In this document: positions 47,741 through 56,215 of the stretch, piece after piece | How the letters are laid out: each line of letters opens with the position of its first letter | Position numbering within the stretch: the first letter of the stretch is position 1 | Assembly (NCBI GenBank): GCA_016712315.1 | Contig: JADJRG010000029.1 | Coordinates: forward strand, 620,001 to 684,000 | Length of the DNA: 64,000 bases | Direction: 5' to 3' | DNA from: Nannocystis sp. | GTDB taxonomy: Bacteria > Myxococcota_A > Polyangia > Nannocystales > Nannocystaceae | Position numbers and translations under genes: made by a program | Notes under the pieces: model-generated | Seen by the model: the letters and a program-made list of their open reading frames with translations, nothing else | Database searches by the model: none | What the model was told of the DNA's origin: nothing

Positions 47741-49546
47741 TCAGGTCGCTTCGCCGGGGAGGGGACGGCGCTGGATGAAGAGCTCGGCGAGCTGCTCCTC
47801 GTCGGCCTCGTTGGGGCAGTTGGTCATGAGATCGGTGCCGCGCTGGGTCTTGGGGAAGGCGATCACGTCGCGCAGGCTCTGGGCGCCGCACATGAGCATC
47901 GCGATCCGATCGAGGCCGAAGGCGATCCCTCCGTGGGGGGGCGGGCCGTAGCGGAAGGCCTCGAGGAGGAAGCCGAATTTCTGCTGGATCGCGGCGGGAT
48001 CGAGGCCGAGGATCTGGAAGATCTTGGCCTGCACGTCTGATTGATGGATCCGGATCGAGCCGCCGCCGATCTCGTTGCCGTTGAGCACGAGATCGTAGGC
48101 TTGAGCGCGCACCCCCGCCGGATCGGTGTCGAGCAGGGCGATGTGATCGCGGCGCGGCGAGGTGAAGGGGTGGTGCGAGGAGACCCAGGCGCCCGCGTCG
48201 GTGCGCTCGAAGAGGGGGAAGTCGGTGACCCAGAGGAAGCGCCAGCTACGATCGCCGGCGGGCACGAGGCCGAGGCTGTCGCGGAGCTCGAGCCGGAGCG
48301 CGTTGAGGGCGGCGTGGGTGGTGTGGAAGTCGTCGGCGACGAAGAAGAGGAGGCTGCCGGGGACTGCGCCCATACGCTCGGCGATCGCCGCGAGGGTGGC
48401 GGGATCGAGGAGCTTGGCGAAGCCGGCCTGCCAGGCGCCGTCGGCCTGGATCTTGGCGTACGCGAGGCCCTTGGCGCCGCCAGACTCGCGCCTCTTGACG
48501 AGCTCGGTGAGCTTGTCGATGCGAGCGCGGCTGAGCGATCCGGCGTGCTCGGGCGGCACGCAGATCCCCTTGACGTGCGGGGCGTCGGCGAAGACTTGAA
48601 AGCCGCAGCCGCGGACGAGATCGGTGATCTCCACGAACTCGAGGCCGAAGCGGAGATCGGGCTTGTCGGAGCCGTAGCGGGCCATGGCGTCGGCCCAGGT
48701 CATGCGAGGGAAGGGGCGCGGGAGCTCGACGCTCAGGAGCTCGCGCCAGAGGCGGGTGACGAGGTGCTCCATCGCGTCAAAGATCCGCTCCGGCGTCGCG
48801 TAGGACATCTCGACGTCGATCTGGGTGAACTCGGGCTGGCGATCATTGCGCAGATCTTCGTCGCGGAAGCAGCGCGTGATCTGGAAGTAACGATCGAAGC
48901 CGGCGACCATGAAGAGCTGCTTGAAGATCTGCGGCGACTCGGCGAGGGCGTAGAAGCGGCCCGGGTTGAGGCGGCTCGGGACCAGGAAGTTACGCGCGCC
49001 GCCAGGCGTGTACTTGACCATGTAGGGGGTCTCGAGCTCGAGGAAGCCCTCTTCGGCGAGGGTCTGGCGGGTGAGGGTGGCGAGCCGCGAGCGCAGGATG
49101 AAGTTGCGCTGGAGCACGGGGCGCCGCAGGTCGAGGTAGCGGTAGCGGAGCCGGACGTTCTCGTGGGCGTCGAGGCGCTCGTCGTCGGCGACGTTGATCG
49201 GCGGCGGCTCAGCCATGGAGAAGACCTCGAGGCGGGTGACCTCGATCTCGACCTCGCCTGTGTCCATCGCGCGGTTGGCGTTGTCACCGCGGTGGACGAC
49301 GCGGCCAGCGACGCCGACGCAAGACTCGAGGGCGAGCGCAGACGCGCCCGCGAAGGCCGCGCCGTCGATGTCGGGGCCGAAGGAGAGCTGGGTGATCCCA
49401 GCGCGGTCGCGGAGGGAGATGAAGATCCGGCCGCCGAGCTCGCGGTGGCGGTGGATCCAGCCGAAGAGGACGACTTCGCTCCCAGCGTCGCTGGCGCGCA
49501 GGCTGCCGCAGTCGTGGGTGCGGCCGAGATCAAGCAGGCTTTCCAT
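47741..49546 (-). CDS. aspS: Aspartyl-tRNA synthetase
   Basis: 601 residues, a bacterial-type AspRS. An N-terminal OB-fold anticodon domain (LFGWIHRHRELGGRIFI) leads to the class II core with motif 2 TRCFRDEDLRNDRQPEFTQI and motif 3 GGIAFGLDRIAMLM. The bacterial GAD insert lies about 290-420 (IDKLTELVKRRESGGAKGLAY). It charges tRNA-Asp; whether it also charges tRNA-Asn depends on gatCAB and asnS, which are absent here. The start is ATG 49546; the long frame beyond it reads the divergent phosphoesterase gene and was rejected. It is divergent from that gene, 58 bp apart. Confidence 0.96.
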   Translation of the reverse strand: MESLLDLGRTHDCGSLRASDAGSEVVLFGWIHRHRELGGRIFISLRDRAGITQLSFGPDIDGAAFAGASALALESCVGVAGRVVHRGDNANRAMDTGEVEIEVTRLEVFSMAEPPPINVADDERLDAHENVRLRYRYLDLRRPVLQRNFILRSRLATLTRQTLAEEGFLELETPYMVKYTPGGARNFLVPSRLNPGRFYALAESPQIFKQLFMVAGFDRYFQITRCFRDEDLRNDRQPEFTQIDVEMSYATPERIFDAMEHLVTRLWRELLSVELPRPFPRMTWADAMARYGSDKPDLRFGLEFVEITDLVRGCGFQVFADAPHVKGICVPPEHAGSLSRARIDKLTELVKRRESGGAKGLAYAKIQADGAWQAGFAKLLDPATLAAIAERMGAVPGSLLFFVADDFHTTHAALNALRLELRDSLGLVPAGDRSWRFLWVTDFPLFERTDAGAWVSSHHPFTSPRRDHIALLDTDPAGVRAQAYDLVLNGNEIGGGSIRIHQSDVQAKIFQILGLDPAAIQQKFGFLLEAFRYGPPPHGGIAFGLDRIAMLMCGAQSLRDVIAFPKTQRGTDLMTNCPNEADEEQLAELFIQRRPLPGEAT

Positions 49547-49604
49547 GGGCGGGAATGTAGACCAAATTGGCCGGGTCGGTTGTGCTAGAACCCGTGCTCG
49601 CACG

Positions 49605-50474
49605 ATGGCGCTGCGCTTCGTCCACTGCTCGGATATCCACCTGCTCGACCTCGATGGGGTCGGGCCGCTGCGCTTCCTCAACAAGCGGCTCACCGGGGCG
49701 GTGAACTTGGCGCTGCACCGGCGCAAGGCGTACGCGCCGCACCTCTTCGACAAGATCGTCGCGAGCGCGCTGGATCTGGGGGCGGACCGCTTGGTGGTCA
49801 CGGGGGACGTGACGAACCTGGCGCTTGAGGCTGAATTTGAGCTGGTGCGGCGGAAATTCGGGGAGGCGGGGCTGCCGGTGACGGTGATCCCGGGCAACCA
49901 CGACGCGTACACGAAGGGAGCGGCGCGTAGCCGGCGCTTCGAGCGCTATCTGGGGGCTTTCATGGAGGGGGAGCGGGCGTCGGGGCACGACTATCCGTTC
50001 GTGCAGCGCTTCGGCGGGGTCGCGCTGATCGGGCTGTCGACGGCGATCGCGACGCTGCCGCTGTACGCGACCGGTTTCTTGGGGGATCCGCAGCTCGCGC
50101 GCCTAGACACGATCCTCGAGCGCTTGGGCGCGGAGCGGGTGGCGCGGATCGTGCTGATCCACCACCCGGTGATGCCGGGGGTGTCGAAGGCGCGCCATGA
50201 TCTGCGGGATCTCGACGCGTTCATGCGGGTGATCGCGCGACGGGGGGCGGAGCTGATCCTCCACGGGCACGAGCACTTGCACATCGAGGGCGTGCTGCCA
50301 GGGCCGGAGGCCGAGGCCGTCGTCCACGGGATCGCCTCGGGGACGAGCCTGTCGGAGCGCGAGGGGCGTCATGGCGCGTTTTCGCTCTATACGGTCGCGC
50401 CGGGATCGATCCACCGCGCCCACTACACCTGGAATGGTAGCGACTTCGAGGCTGGTCGAGAGAGCACACACTGA
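49605..50474 (+). CDS. Cytosolic metallophosphoesterase (CpdA-like)
   Basis: 289 residues of a calcineurin-like phosphoesterase. All metal motifs are present: CSDIHLLDLDG (D-x-H), VVTGDVTNLALEAEF (GD), IPGNHDAYTKG (GNHD), IHHPVMPGVSK and LHGHEHLHIEG (GHxH). The layout is like that of CpdA/Icc cyclic-nucleotide phosphodiesterases, but that activity is not proven. No signal or membrane helix. The ATG at 49605 lies at the head of the frame's conserved part. It is followed after 9 nt by the ferredoxin-like gene. An alternative reading is a lipid or nucleotide phosphatase. Confidence 0.88.
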   Translation: MALRFVHCSDIHLLDLDGVGPLRFLNKRLTGAVNLALHRRKAYAPHLFDKIVASALDLGADRLVVTGDVTNLALEAEFELVRRKFGEAGLPVTVIPGNHDAYTKGAARSRRFERYLGAFMEGERASGHDYPFVQRFGGVALIGLSTAIATLPLYATGFLGDPQLARLDTILERLGAERVARIVLIHHPVMPGVSKARHDLRDLDAFMRVIARRGAELILHGHEHLHIEGVLPGPEAEAVVHGIASGTSLSEREGRHGAFSLYTVAPGSIHRAHYTWNGSDFEAGRESTH

Positions 50475-50483
50475 GGGCTGCCG

Positions 50484-50783
50484 ATGGGCCGCGACGAGGT
50501 GATCTTGTGCCAGTGCTGCGTGATCCTCGAGTCTGAGGTGATCGCGTGCGCTCGCCGGGGGGCGCGTACGCTGGCGGAGATCGCTGACGGTTGTGACGCC
50601 GGGACCGGGTGCGGGAGCTGTCGTGGGGCGATTGCGACGATCTTAGAGGAAGAGGAGGCGCGGCGTCGGCGGGCGGAGGGGCTGCCCGAGGCGCTGCTGC
50701 GGCTGCCGCTCTTTGCCGGGGCCGGCAAAGAGGGCGTTGCCGGATCCGGCAAGGGGGGCGCCGGCAAGAAGCCCGTGAAGTGA
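50484..50783 (+). CDS. Bfd-like [2Fe-2S]-binding protein
   Basis: 99 residues. The first 55 match the bacterioferritin-associated ferredoxin domain: LCQC at 9-12, then the helix-turn-helix-like EVIACARRGARTLAEIADGC, and TGCGSCRGAI with the other two cysteines (Cys-x-Cys ... Cys-x2-Cys). In Bfd this cluster passes electrons to bacterioferritin; similar domains also occur in NirB and in amino-acid oxidases. The last 30 residues are Gly/Lys/Ala repeats (AGAGKEGVAGSGKGGAGKK), a positively charged tail not seen in E. coli Bfd. No bacterioferritin gene is nearby. ATG 50484 has a GAGGGCTGCC leader. Confidence 0.85.
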   Translation: MGRDEVILCQCCVILESEVIACARRGARTLAEIADGCDAGTGCGSCRGAIATILEEEEARRRRAEGLPEALLRLPLFAGAGKEGVAGSGKGGAGKKPVK

Positions 50784-50887
50784 AGGCGCGAGCGATCCTG
50801 CGCTCGGGCTGTTAGGGTGGCTCGGTGGCGCTGCTCGCCCCGTCCGGCCAGATCCTGCTCCCAGTGGCGACGCGCTGCGGGGCTCGA

Positions 50888-51472
50888 GTGATCGTGATCG
50901 ACAACTACGACTCGTTCACCTTCAACTTGGTCCAGTACCTGCTCGAGCTCGGCGCGGTGGTCGAGATCTATCGCAATGACGCGGTCGAGGCGGCGGCGGT
51001 GTTCGCGGCGCAGCCGAGCCATGTGGTGCTGTCTCCGGGGCCAGGATCGCCTCGTGAGAGCGGTGTGTGCCAGGCGATCTGCGCGCAGGCGCTATCTTCC
51101 GGGATCCCGCTGCTGGGTGTGTGTCTCGGTCATCAGACGCTCTGTGCGGTGCTGGGCGCGCGGGTCGAGCGGGCGCCGCGGGTCATGCACGGCAAGGTCT
51201 CGCGGATCTCACACGACGGGTCAGGGGTGTTTGAGGGCTTGCCCTCGCCGTTCGAGGCGACGCGGTATCACAGCTTGGTGGCGGTGGAGGCGACGCTGCC
51301 GCGCTCGCTGCGCGCGACGGCGTGGGCGGAGTCCGGCGATCTGATGGCGGTCGCGCACTCAGAGCTGCCGATCTACGGCGTCCAGTTCCACCCCGAGTCG
51401 ATCATGACGGAGCACGGGCACGCGCTGCTGCGCAACTTCTTGAGGAGACGTGGTAGACCTGCCGTCGCGTGA
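50888..51472 (+). CDS. trpG: Anthranilate/aminodeoxychorismate synthase glutamine amidotransferase subunit
   Basis: 194 residues from GTG 50888, where the conserved IVIDNYDSFTFNLVQYL begins. An in-frame GTG at 50825, preceded by AGGGTGG, would add 21 residues. It is a class I glutamine amidotransferase: nucleophile Cys in LLGVCLGHQT, His/Glu in YGVQFHPESIM, and LSPGPGSPRESGVC. It provides ammonia to TrpE (or PabB); TrpG and PabA cannot be told apart without the partner, which is not in the window. Its stop overlaps the trpC GTG (GTGA), so the pair is coupled. Confidence 0.9.
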   Translation: MIVIDNYDSFTFNLVQYLLELGAVVEIYRNDAVEAAAVFAAQPSHVVLSPGPGSPRESGVCQAICAQALSSGIPLLGVCLGHQTLCAVLGARVERAPRVMHGKVSRISHDGSGVFEGLPSPFEATRYHSLVAVEATLPRSLRATAWAESGDLMAVAHSELPIYGVQFHPESIMTEHGHALLRNFLRRRGRPAVA

Positions 51473-52278
51473 CCAGCGACGGCCAAAGCTACCTGGATAA
51501 GATCTTGGCGGAGAAGCGGGCGGATCTCTCAGCGGCGCGCGCTGGGCGATCTTCGGCGCTCAGCGAGCGGGATCTGGGTGAATTGGGGGCGCGTCTGCCC
51601 CGTCCGCGGGACTTCAACGCGGCGCTGCGGGCGGTGCGACCAGCGCCCGCGATCATCGCGGAGTTCAAGCGGGCGACCCCAGAGCAGGGGGTGCTCTGCG
51701 CTGACGCGGATCCGCGGAGCTTCGCGACCCACTTCGCGGCGGCGGGGGCGGCGGCGATCTCGGTGGTGACAGATCGCCACTATCAAGGGAATTATGAGGA
51801 TCTTCGGGCGATCCGGCAGACGGTGACGCTGCCGCTGCTGTGCCGGGACTTCATCCTCGAGCGCTGGCAGATCGTGGAGGCGAAGCGCTGCGGCGCGGAC
51901 GCTGTGGTGTTGATCGCGGCGGCGTTGGCGGCGCCGTTGCTGCGTCAGTTGATCGACTTCGCGCGGGCGATCGACATGCAGGTGCTCTGTGAGGCCCATT
52001 CGGAGCAAGAGGTCGATCGTGCGATGACCGCTGGGGCGCGGATGGTGAGCGTACACGCGCGTGATCTGCGCTCATCGCAGGTCGATCTGGGGCGCTGCGC
52101 GGCGATGCGGGCGCTTGTCCCGCGCGGGTTCACGTATGTGGCCGAGGGCGGGGTCGCCTCCGCGGCAGAGCTGCGGCGGCTGGCGGAGGCCGAGGTGGAC
52201 GCGGTGGTCATCGGCAGCGCCTTGATGCGCGCAGAGCGCCCAGGAGAGGCGCTTCAGGGGCTTATCGAGGCGATCTGA
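51469..52278 (+). CDS. trpC: Indole-3-glycerol-phosphate synthase family protein with altered active site
   Basis: 269 residues, a TIM barrel clearly of the TrpC family. AEFKRATPEQG matches the substrate-binding strand 2, VTDRHYQGNYEDL strand 3, and CEAHSEQEVDRAM, ARDLRSSQVDL, FTYVAEGGVASAAEL and VIGSALMR follow in family order. Compared with the family consensus, however, the general acid Lys of the KDF motif is Arg (LCRDF), the catalytic Asn of GINNRDL is replaced (SVHARDL), and the Ser of ESG is Gly (AEGG). Glu and Lys of the AExK motif and the other glutamates remain. It may be an inactive or repurposed homologue. The 3' end overlaps rlmJ by 17 nt. Confidence 0.82.
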   Translation: MTSDGQSYLDKILAEKRADLSAARAGRSSALSERDLGELGARLPRPRDFNAALRAVRPAPAIIAEFKRATPEQGVLCADADPRSFATHFAAAGAAAISVVTDRHYQGNYEDLRAIRQTVTLPLLCRDFILERWQIVEAKRCGADAVVLIAAALAAPLLRQLIDFARAIDMQVLCEAHSEQEVDRAMTAGARMVSVHARDLRSSQVDLGRCAAMRALVPRGFTYVAEGGVASAAELRRLAEAEVDAVVIGSALMRAERPGEALQGLIEAI

Positions 52279-53152
52279 GGGGCGAGCGCTCGGCGGTCCA
52301 CCAGTCGACGGACCAGCGGCCGGCGTCGCGGCCCTCTTCGCGGAAGTCGAGGCGCTGGAGCGTGAGTGGGAGGGATCGACGGAGCGCGTCGTCGAGGCGG
52401 TACGGCGGGTTGATCAACAAGAGGCCGGAGCCGGCGAGGCGGTCGGTCTGCGCCTCGGGGGTGGGCACGAGCTCGACGGCGAGGACCTTGGGGATCTGAG
52501 CGGCGACGACGGCGGCCCGGAAGGCGCGCAGGTGGGCGCCGGCCTTGATCGGGTACCAAAGCGCGAAGAGGCCGGTGGGGAAGCGCTGGTGGGCGAGGCG
52601 CACGGCGGCGAGCACGACGTCGAATTCGTCGGGGCGCTCGTAGGGGGGATCGATGAGGACGAGGCCACGACGCTCAGGAGGCGGGAGGAAGGCGCGTAGG
52701 CCCTGATAACCGTCCATGCGGTGGATGGCGACCTGGGGGTCTGCCGCGAGCTCGCCGCGGAGGGCGCGGTGCTCTTCAGGATGGAGCTCGCAGAGGACCA
52801 TGCGGTCTTGGGGGCGGAGCAGGCCGCGGGCCAGCGCTGGTGAGCCCGGGTAGTAACGTAGGCGCTGCGGGGCGCCCGCGGCGGCGGGGTTGTGGGCGCG
52901 CACCTGCTCCATGTAGTCGCGAAGGAGCGGCTCGTCAGGGGTGAGCTGCCAGAGGCGGTTGACGCCGTGCAGATACTCGGGGCTGCGCTGGGCGGGGTCA
53001 CCAGCGAGGTCGTAGAGGCCGCGACCGGCGTGGGTCTCGAGGTAGCAGTAGCCTCCTGGTTTGTCGGCGAGGCGGCGGAGGAGCTGCACCAGGATCAGGT
53101 GCTTTAGGACGTCCGCCGCGTTGCCGGCGTGGAAATGGTGGCGGTAGTTCAT
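52262..53152 (-). CDS. rlmJ: 23S rRNA (adenine-2030-N6)-methyltransferase
   Basis: 296 residues. MNYRHHFHAGNAADVLKH is the typical RlmJ N-terminus; YLETHAGRGLYDL is a SAM-binding segment and LVLIDPPYERPDEF is the DPPY catalytic motif of N6-adenine methylases. NPPYRLD near the end is also conserved. It methylates A2030 of 23S rRNA, with no other rRNA genes near. ATG 53152 was chosen for that N-terminus; upstream codons read the intergenic region shared with the divergent kinase. The C-terminus overlaps trpC. Confidence 0.94.
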   Translation of the reverse strand: MNYRHHFHAGNAADVLKHLILVQLLRRLADKPGGYCYLETHAGRGLYDLAGDPAQRSPEYLHGVNRLWQLTPDEPLLRDYMEQVRAHNPAAAGAPQRLRYYPGSPALARGLLRPQDRMVLCELHPEEHRALRGELAADPQVAIHRMDGYQGLRAFLPPPERRGLVLIDPPYERPDEFDVVLAAVRLAHQRFPTGLFALWYPIKAGAHLRAFRAAVVAAQIPKVLAVELVPTPEAQTDRLAGSGLLLINPPYRLDDALRRSLPLTLQRLDFREEGRDAGRWSVDWWTAERSPLRSPR

Positions 53153-53267
53153 CGGCCTGTGAGCGCGGCGCAGGGTAGCAAAATCGCGGGCGCCCGCGCG
53201 CGCCGCGGGCCGCTGTCGGCCGGTGTGGGAGACATCGCCGCGGGTCAGGGCTATCCTGCGGAGGATC

Positions 53268-55352
53268 ATGAGCTCGCGGACTCAGCCTGAGGCGGTCACG
53301 GTCGCTGACCCGATGATCGGCGCGACCGTCGACGGCAAGTATCAGATCGTGCGGATGATCGGGCGGGGCGGCGTCGGCATCGTCTACCTCGCGCAACGAC
53401 GCAACGACCAGCGGGAGGTGGTGATCAAGATCCTCGCGCCGAATTGGTTGGGTAACAGCGAGATCCTCGCGCGCTTCGATCGCGAGGTCGCCCGCCTCAG
53501 CGGGCTGCAGCACCCGAACATCGTCACGCTGTTCGACTTCGGTCACCACGACGGCCGGGCGTACATGGCGATGGAGTACATCAAGGGGGAGTCGCTGAAG
53601 GCGTACCTCGATCGCAAGGGACGGCTGGCGCTCGATGAATTCGTGCCGATCGCCAGCCAAGTGCTGAAGGGGATGGGTTATGCGCACTCGCGCGGGCTGA
53701 TGCACCGCGACCTGAACCCGACCAACATCATGCTGTGCGAGCGCGAGGGGCGCGCCAACTTCGTCAAGATCCTCGACTTCGGCCTGGCGAAGCTGAAGGA
53801 GGGCGAGGTGAAGGTGACCGAGCAGCACGATCTGATCGGTACGGCTGGGTTCCTCGCGCCGGAGCAGATCAAGGGCGAAGAGGTGGATCTGCGCGTCGAC
53901 GTGTACGCGCTCGGGGTGATGTTCTACCGGATGCTGTCGGGGCGCATGCCCTTTGAGGGCGAGCACAACGCGACGCTGCTGTACAAGCACGTGCACGAGA
54001 AGCCGACGCCGCTGATCGAGCTGCTGCCGGCCGATCATGGGGTGCCAGCGCACCTGCTGCGGCTGATCGAGGACTGCCTGGAGAAGAGCCCGAGCCAGCG
54101 GCCAGCGGACGCGGATGAGATCGTCGAGGATTTGATCGACTGTGTGCCCTCGGCGTTGTTCTCGTTGCCGAGGATCGGGCGGGCTGAGGTCGCTGGGGCG
54201 ACGATGGTGGGGCTGGGGTTGGGTGCCCCCGCGAGGCGACCGCGCAGCGCCGCTGCGTCTGCGCCCGGGGGGCCGATCGCGCCGCTGACGGTCGACGACG
54301 ATCCGGCTGAAGAGCAGGCTGGGTCGACCGTCGCGGAGATCGAGGACTCTCCGTCTTCGGGGACCTCAGACGCGCCGACGTTGCGCTCACGGGCCGCGCT
54401 GCTCGAGCAGGGGCTCGACGCGTCGACCTCGAATTTCAAGCCGCCTCGCTCGTTCACGCCGACGCCGACGCCGCCGGTGCATGAGCAGGCGCCGGCGCCG
54501 GCGTCGGCTCCGCGGCGCAGCGGGGCGGTCTTCGTCGTGGCCGCGTTGGCGATCTTGGCGGGCGCGGCGGCGGCGTACGTGATCGTCACGCGTCCGCCAG
54601 AGCCGGCGGTGGCGCCGCAGGCGCTCGCGATCGAGGAGATTCGGGCGATCCTCGATCGCGCGGAGGCGGCGATCGACGGCAAGGATTATGCGACAGCGAC
54701 CCGCGAGCTGGATCGGGTGAAGAGCTTCGTCGGCGCGCACCCGCCCGAGCAGTCGCGCTTTGATCGGGTGTCGGAGCGGCTGGTGGTCGGCCGCTTGTTG
54801 ATGACGGCGGAGAAGCTCGAGTCCGAGGGGAACTTGGGCGCGGCGATCGCGGCGTACAAGGACGTGCTCGCGCGGGACGCGACGAACGAAGAGGCGCGGG
54901 AGGCGCTGGCGCGGCACAGCGACGCGAGCACGGTGAAGGAGGCGAGCGGGAGCGTGGGCTCGGTGGTGATGGTGTCGACGCCGCCGGCGGATCTCTACAT
55001 CGACGGCTCTTCGGCGGGCACGACTCCGTTTACCGGCCAACTTACGGTCGGGGTGCATTCGATACGGATGGTGCTGGATGGGTACCAGCCGTGGGAGGCG
55101 AGCGTCGAGGTGCTGGCTGAGAAGAACGTGCCGATCCAGGTGAGTTTGCGGGCGCTGCCGCGATCGGGGCGGCCAGCGCGGCAGGTCGACGCTCAGCCGG
55201 TGAAGCCGCCGCCCTCAAGCGCCCCTGAGAGCAAGCCAGAGCCGGCGCCGGAGCCGAAGCCGGAGCCGAAGCCCGACGACGGGATCTTCATGCCGACGAA
55301 CAAGAAGGGCAAGGATGGTGGCATATTCCTGCCCATCGGAGATTCGGCGTGA
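53268..55352 (+). CDS. Ser/Thr protein kinase with PEGA domain
   Basis: 694 residues. The kinase domain is at about 20-290: glycine loop GRGGVGIVYLA, VIKIL Lys near 52, catalytic loop HRDLNPTN near 146-153, metal Asp in DFGLAKL near 169, then APEQI. The usual catalytic-loop Lys (HRDLKP) is Asn here. A linker leads to one membrane helix (AVFVVAALAILAGAAAAYVI, about 417-440), an extracytoplasmic TPR-like segment (about 455-555), a PEGA domain (VSTPPADLYIDGSSAGTTPF near 565-635) and a Pro/Lys tail. It probably senses the periplasm. The start ATG 53268 follows GCGGAGGATC. It is coupled to the next gene (GTGA). Confidence 0.92.
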   Translation: MSSRTQPEAVTVADPMIGATVDGKYQIVRMIGRGGVGIVYLAQRRNDQREVVIKILAPNWLGNSEILARFDREVARLSGLQHPNIVTLFDFGHHDGRAYMAMEYIKGESLKAYLDRKGRLALDEFVPIASQVLKGMGYAHSRGLMHRDLNPTNIMLCEREGRANFVKILDFGLAKLKEGEVKVTEQHDLIGTAGFLAPEQIKGEEVDLRVDVYALGVMFYRMLSGRMPFEGEHNATLLYKHVHEKPTPLIELLPADHGVPAHLLRLIEDCLEKSPSQRPADADEIVEDLIDCVPSALFSLPRIGRAEVAGATMVGLGLGAPARRPRSAAASAPGGPIAPLTVDDDPAEEQAGSTVAEIEDSPSSGTSDAPTLRSRAALLEQGLDASTSNFKPPRSFTPTPTPPVHEQAPAPASAPRRSGAVFVVAALAILAGAAAAYVIVTRPPEPAVAPQALAIEEIRAILDRAEAAIDGKDYATATRELDRVKSFVGAHPPEQSRFDRVSERLVVGRLLMTAEKLESEGNLGAAIAAYKDVLARDATNEEAREALARHSDASTVKEASGSVGSVVMVSTPPADLYIDGSSAGTTPFTGQLTVGVHSIRMVLDGYQPWEASVEVLAEKNVPIQVSLRALPRSGRPARQVDAQPVKPPPSSAPESKPEPAPEPKPEPKPDDGIFMPTNKKGKDGGIFLPIGDSA

Positions 55353-56194
55353 CTCAGACCGCGATCCACGACGCGATTCAACGCTCGCCCCAGCCTCGCC
55401 TGTTCATCGCGACGATCGCGTCGTTACTCTCGTGTGCGCTCTGTATGGAGGCCGCGGCGCGTCCCTTGAGCGACGGGGCGCGGCTGCTCGGGCCGGTGAG
55501 CAGCCCGGAGGCGCTCAACGAGGAGGCGGTCGCGCGCTTCAAAGCGAAGGACTTCGAGGGCGCGATCGACCTGTTCGAGCAGGCATACGCGGTCGATCCG
55601 AAGCCGAACTACTTGTTCAATATCGGCCGCGTCTACGAAGAGGCGGGGAAGCTGAGCGAGGCGGCGGAGTATTACCAGCGCTTCGCTCGTGAGCCCGGCG
55701 TCGATCTCGAGTCCCGCGAATTCGCGCTCAATCGGCTGCGGGTGATCCGGGCGGTGCTGGCGGAGACGGCGTCGGTTGACGCCCCGGCAGCGCCGACGAC
55801 GGCACCCGCGGAGCCGCAGCCGGCAGTGACCACGGAGCCGCCGCCCAGCGACGAGGCAGCGAAGCGGCGGCGGCTCCGCATCGCAGGCTTCTCTCTGCTC
55901 GGGATCGGGGGGGTCGCGGCGGCGGTCGGCGGTGGGCTGGGAGGTTTGGCGTTACGGCAGTCGCGCGAGCTGACCGAGACGGACGGCTATCTGGTCCGCC
56001 AAGAGCTGATCGAGGCGGGTAAGACCAACGCGGCGATCGCGGACGGGCTGTTCATCGCGGGCGGTGTGCTGGCGATCTCAGGGCTGGTGCTGGTGCTGAC
56101 GACGCTGAGGCCGCGACCGAAGGCTGAGGCGCGGGCGTTAGCGCCGACGATCGGGCCTCGCCACGCGGGCCTGGTCTGGCAGGGGCGTTTTTAG
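55349..56194 (+). CDS. Exported TPR protein with two C-terminal membrane helices
   Basis: 281 residues. Start GTG 55349 overlaps the kinase stop. An N-terminal hydrophobic segment (LFIATIASLLSCALCMEAAARP) is a signal or anchor. TPR-like helices lie at about 65-135 (ALNEEAVARFKAKDFEGAIDLFEQAY), followed by a Pro/Ala/Thr linker, then two hydrophobic helices (LRIAGFSLLGIGGVAAAVGGGLG and IADGLFIAGGVLAISGLVLVL). The C-terminus ends in Phe. The architecture matches the protein at 30634-31623. Being coupled to a periplasm-facing kinase, it may be its sensor partner; this is inference. Confidence 0.8.
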   Translation: MTQTAIHDAIQRSPQPRLFIATIASLLSCALCMEAAARPLSDGARLLGPVSSPEALNEEAVARFKAKDFEGAIDLFEQAYAVDPKPNYLFNIGRVYEEAGKLSEAAEYYQRFAREPGVDLESREFALNRLRVIRAVLAETASVDAPAAPTTAPAEPQPAVTTEPPPSDEAAKRRRLRIAGFSLLGIGGVAAAVGGGLGGLALRQSRELTETDGYLVRQELIEAGKTNAAIADGLFIAGGVLAISGLVLVLTTLRPRPKAEARALAPTIGPRHAGLVWQGRF

Positions 56195-56215
56195 ACATTT
56201 CAGAGGAGCGACGAG

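Noticed and set aside
49547..49912. Longer AspS start
   Set aside because: The upstream codons lie over the divergent phosphoesterase gene and have no similarity to AspS. ATG 49546 gives the normal N-terminus.
50730..50783. Possible frameshift or repeat expansion at the end of the Bfd-like gene
   Set aside because: The Gly/Lys/Ala repeats stay in frame and end in a normal stop, so this is a low-complexity tail rather than a broken gene.
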